A stretch of 7,344 nt of DNA from Cyanobacteria bacterium UBA8803 (GTDB taxonomy: Bacteria; Cyanobacteriota; Cyanobacteriia; Cyanobacteriales; Coleofasciculaceae), in assembly GCA_003505715.1 (NCBI GenBank), contig DNXU01000351.1, positions 2,395 to 9,738 on the forward strand, in the 5' to 3' direction. The position numbers were made by a program, and so were the translations under genes. The notes under the pieces were generated by a model, which was not told the origin of the DNA, searched no databases, and saw nothing but the letters and a program-made list of their open reading frames with translations. Below, piece after piece: positions 5,746-7,344 of the stretch. Each line of letters starts with the position of its first letter. Within the stretch, counting starts at the first letter, position 1.

Positions 5746-5888
5746 CCGTAAGCTTTCAAAAATCAAGTATAACTACCCAGACACCAATAACTGCAACTCT
5801 ACCTGCTCAAGGAGAATCTGTTACGGTAACTATACCAGTGCCAGAATAAATTAGGGAAGGTTATCTGGCAATTAGAGAAGTAGTGTAA
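5730..5888 (+). pseudogene. DUF4058 family gene remnant
   Basis: One frame reads GIPDVAV, then a Thr-rich linker, then ESVTVTIPVPE and a TAA (5847-5849). It continues in the same frame with IREGYLAIREVV to a second TAA (5886-5888). The series GIPDVAV - TVTxPxPEE - REGYLEIREV is the central part of DUF4058 proteins, which are abundant, unexplained cyanobacterial proteins of about 250 residues. The first TAA fits a single GAA to TAA change in PEE. The conserved continuation (TGEVVTVIEVLSP as I recall it) is missing, and an in-frame TAA at 5727 closes the upstream side. Both ends of the gene are lost. The first 16 nt overlap the glycosyltransferase 3' end. The family assignment is from remembered consensus. 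Confidence 0.65.
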
Positions 5889-5898
5889 ATTTGTTCAA

Positions 5899-5933
5899 TG
5901 GGAATTGTGTATTACTTTACGTCACAAATCCCA
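5899..5933. terminator. Hairpin between convergent genes, possible bidirectional terminator
   Basis: TGGGAATTGTG (5899-5909) pairs with CACAAATCCCA (5923-5933) with one A-A mismatch around a 13-nt loop. It sits between the plus-strand glycosyltransferase/remnant and the end of the minus-strand DUF4279 gene, where a shared terminator is expected. There is no clear T-run on either side. Confidence 0.4.
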
Positions 5934-5946
5934 GAGAAAATTCCAT

Positions 5947-6477
5947 CTATGTCATAGGCTGATCATCTGGTAAAAAATAGAGATCCACATCAATGACCTC
6001 GACACCATCTGCTGTTCCACACGGTGCTGGGAAGTCAGCGTTGCTACTATAAATATCTAAAGATATGTCTATTTGTAAATCAGCTAATTTACTGAGAAAT
6101 TGATAATTGAAAATTTCCCCAGAATTCAAATCAGCAAACCAGCCTATGAAGTATTCTATTCTTCCACCAGTTGAACGGATATGAATGAATAAATTCTTGT
6201 AGGCTTCCAAATTATTTGTGAAGGTTTCCAAAGCCTCAGCTAGTCCAATATACTGGTTCTCTTCTAAATTAAAACACCAATAAGTTGATTCATAATATCC
6301 CTCTAAAAGCCTACCTTGTGGTGTTTTTCTTTGAGTACCTACCATCCAGCTAATTTCTGGCTTCAAAGACAAGTTGGCCGAGATTTCCTCTGGAGTCATA
6401 TTAGGATGCTCAATACGAAGAGAAACTTTGTATTTAAAAGGATACGTTGTATGTTTAGGTATTGTTCTTTTAACCAA
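5947..6477 (-). CDS. DUF4279 domain-containing protein
   Basis: A 176-residue cytosolic protein without signal peptide or membrane segment. The domain runs from about residue 15 to 170. Its signature is YKVSLRIEHPNMTPEEIS (16-33), LSLKPEISWMVGTQRKTPQG (36-55), YYESTYWCFNL (61-71), GGRIEYFIGWF (104-114) and the late strand LQIDISLDIY (134-143). These match DUF4279, a small alpha/beta family of unknown function. The only usable start upstream of the domain is the TTG at 6477; an in-frame stop lies at 6496-6498 and the first ATG (Met27) falls inside the domain. That TTG and about the first six codons lie in DNA derived from an IS630 transposase, so the original start has probably been lost. There is no good Shine-Dalgarno. 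The gene is AT-rich compared with sppA. Whether it is still expressed is uncertain. Confidence 0.8.
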   Translation of the reverse strand: MVKRTIPKHTTYPFKYKVSLRIEHPNMTPEEISANLSLKPEISWMVGTQRKTPQGRLLEGYYESTYWCFNLEENQYIGLAEALETFTNNLEAYKNLFIHIRSTGGRIEYFIGWFADLNSGEIFNYQFLSKLADLQIDISLDIYSSNADFPAPCGTADGVEVIDVDLYFLPDDQPMT

Positions 6478-6580
6478 GGCTGAACTTCGTTTTTTTTAGA
6501 GTTTGACGCACTGTTTCGTCAGAAATTGAATCCACTACCCCAAGACTCACTAACTGGTTTGCCAACAGCTGCTGCCTGTT
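6462..6580 (-). pseudogene. IS630-family transposase fragment, frameshifted
   Basis: On the minus strand from 6580, one frame reads RQQLLANQLVSLGVVDSISD, then ETVRQTLKKTKFSLG, then a stop at 6470-6472. The block LVxLGVVDSISxETVRQTLKK is the helix-turn-helix linker region typical of IS630-family transposases. Shifting frame by one base near 6480 continues it as PWLKEQ (6479-6462), matching the usual KPWLKxQW segment, so a 1-nt deletion has occurred. An eight-T run (6490-6497) lies nearby. Only about 40 codons remain: the catalytic DDE region and both inverted repeats are absent. It begins directly after the stop codon of the 187-residue gene and runs into the 5' end of the DUF4279 gene. Confidence 0.72.
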
Positions 6581-7144
6581 TTAATTAGCGATCGCACTGG
6601 CGATGACTACATTTCCCGGTTGAGGTGGTACGTAGATATGAGGAGGATGAGTTGCCTTTCTTTCAATAGCCTCTGATAGAAATCGGCTTAGATGTCTAGC
6701 ACTATCGCCACTTAACCACAATATACCATCATTTTCAGTTTCTTGAATCAGTTCATCATCAAAATGAAGATGCACCCCTACTGAATTAGCATTAGGACGG
6801 GAATTGTTTTGTTGCACAGTAATAGTAAGCCAGGGGTTTGTTTCGATTCCACTTGAATCTTTTCCTGCCAAACTCCCGATATGTTCTAGCTGCTGTTGTT
6901 CCACTCCCTTAGCTGCATCTGAAAGAAATTCGGCGAGTAAGGATGCTTCATTGTCATCAAGCCACCAAGTACTTGAACAACCTGTTTGGCATTGATTTTG
7001 AAATATATTGAGCATGAGGCGTGGGTCATCAATCTCATAGACAGCTCCCTCAACTTCAACCTCAACCCACCGTTTGCCTCCAGTTGATGCCGTTGCCTCA
7101 ACACTTCCTATTTGAAGGTTAGAAATAACACATGGGGGATTCAA
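6581..7144 (-). CDS. Hypothetical protein with an internal duplication
   Basis: I do not recognise this 187-residue family. It has no signal peptide, membrane helix or obvious catalytic motif. Two similar halves are visible. In the first, WVEVEVEG (26-33) leads to STWWLDDNEASLLAEFLSDA (58-77). In the second, PWLTITVQQ (104-112) leads to ILWLSGDSARHLSRFLSEAI (141-160). Each is a beta strand, a spacer, then a W-L strand running into an amphipathic helix ending in FLS-A, offset by about 80 residues. A Pro-rich segment (THPPHIYVPPQPG) precedes the end. The start is a TTG at 7144, directly preceded by an in-frame TAA; the next ATG is Met44, after the first strand. The start overlaps the end of an upstream gene by 26 nt, suggesting translational coupling. 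An IS630 remnant follows its stop immediately. Confidence 0.6.
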   Translation of the reverse strand: MNPPCVISNLQIGSVEATASTGGKRWVEVEVEGAVYEIDDPRLMLNIFQNQCQTGCSSTWWLDDNEASLLAEFLSDAAKGVEQQQLEHIGSLAGKDSSGIETNPWLTITVQQNNSRPNANSVGVHLHFDDELIQETENDGILWLSGDSARHLSRFLSEAIERKATHPPHIYVPPQPGNVVIASAIAN

Positions 7145-7344
7145 TTATCGAGGCTTTAATACCGTTCTCGATTTTAAAATTTAGCTGACCGATTAGCTTT
7201 ATTCTGCCCTGAGCAAAATTTCCTACTGGGAGAATACTTATCTCAGCTTTCTCTAAATTTTTCTGCTGTTTGTCAGAACTTCCTGTCTCCTTAGTCTCTT
7301 CGATAGCCTCTCTTAACCATACAGATACTTGGTCAGCTTGCTCA
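7119..7344 (-). CDS. 3' end of an unrecognised gene, running off the window
   Basis: From the right edge an uninterrupted minus-strand frame of 74 codons ends at TAA 7119-7121. It opens with a likely helix (VSVWLREAIEETKETG), then a charged linker rich in Lys and Gln, then alternating strand-like segments (AEISILPVGNF, GRIKLIGQLNFKIENGIKAS). The beginning lies outside the window. The helix-then-strands order recalls small accessory domains such as the trypsin co-occurring type, but the match is too weak to name. It overlaps the start of the 187-residue gene by 26 nt in another frame, so the two probably form an operon. A frameshift joining them is less likely but possible. Confidence 0.5.
   Translation of the reverse strand, partial: EQADQVSVWLREAIEETKETGSSDKQQKNLEKAEISILPVGNFAQGRIKLIGQLNFKIENGIKASIIESPMCYF

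Noticed and set aside
6804..6995. Plus-strand open frame opposite the 187-residue gene
   Set aside because: Antisense shadow with low-complexity Ser/Cys content and no homology recognised.

Overview
The window looks like a chromosomal segment of a cyanobacterium, probably a filamentous one. It carries six exact copies of the octamer GCGATCGC (HIP1; starts at 245, 1317, 2452, 3317, 5150 and 6588), about one per 1.2 kb. Several clusters of 7-bp tandem repeats (STRRs) are also typical of these genomes. The proteins read as cyanobacterial types: an AroH chorismate mutase, a short soluble SppA-like S49 protease, a peptidoglycan-binding/HEAT protein, and a GT4 glycosyltransferase resembling the tetrahydrobiopterin glucosyltransferase group.

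Layout. Positions 16-1384 (minus strand) hold sppA followed by aroH, 121 nt apart and probably co-directional housekeeping genes. A 332-nt divergent intergenic region (1385-1716) follows. Positions 1717-2820 (plus) encode an EamA/DMT-family permease with a hydrophilic tail and a hairpin just after its stop. A 403-nt spacer (2821-3223) holds a candidate promoter overlapped by a dyad and then several hairpins, two of which exclude each other; it looks like a structured 5' leader. Positions 3224-4522 (plus) encode a secreted or anchored PG_binding_1 - transmembrane - HEAT protein. Two adjacent heptamer arrays (4525-4663) separate it from the glycosyltransferase (4651-5745), whose ATG lies inside a degenerate unit of the second array.

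The right-hand 1.6 kb (5730-7344) looks like accessory, decaying DNA and appears more AT-rich. It contains a nonsense-interrupted remnant of a DUF4058 gene that overlaps the 3' end of the glycosyltransferase. It also contains a DUF4279 gene on the minus strand and a frameshifted scrap of an IS630-family transposase. That scrap appears to supply the only usable start codon of the DUF4279 gene. Beyond these lie an unrecognised 187-residue protein with an internal duplication and the 3' end of another gene overlapping it by 26 nt.

No tRNA, rRNA, CRISPR array or complete mobile element was seen. There is no clear multi-gene novel system. The points most worth a second look are the structured leader at 2950-3196, the paired STRR arrays carrying a start codon, the IS-derived 5' end of the DUF4279 gene, and the unknown gene pair at the right edge.
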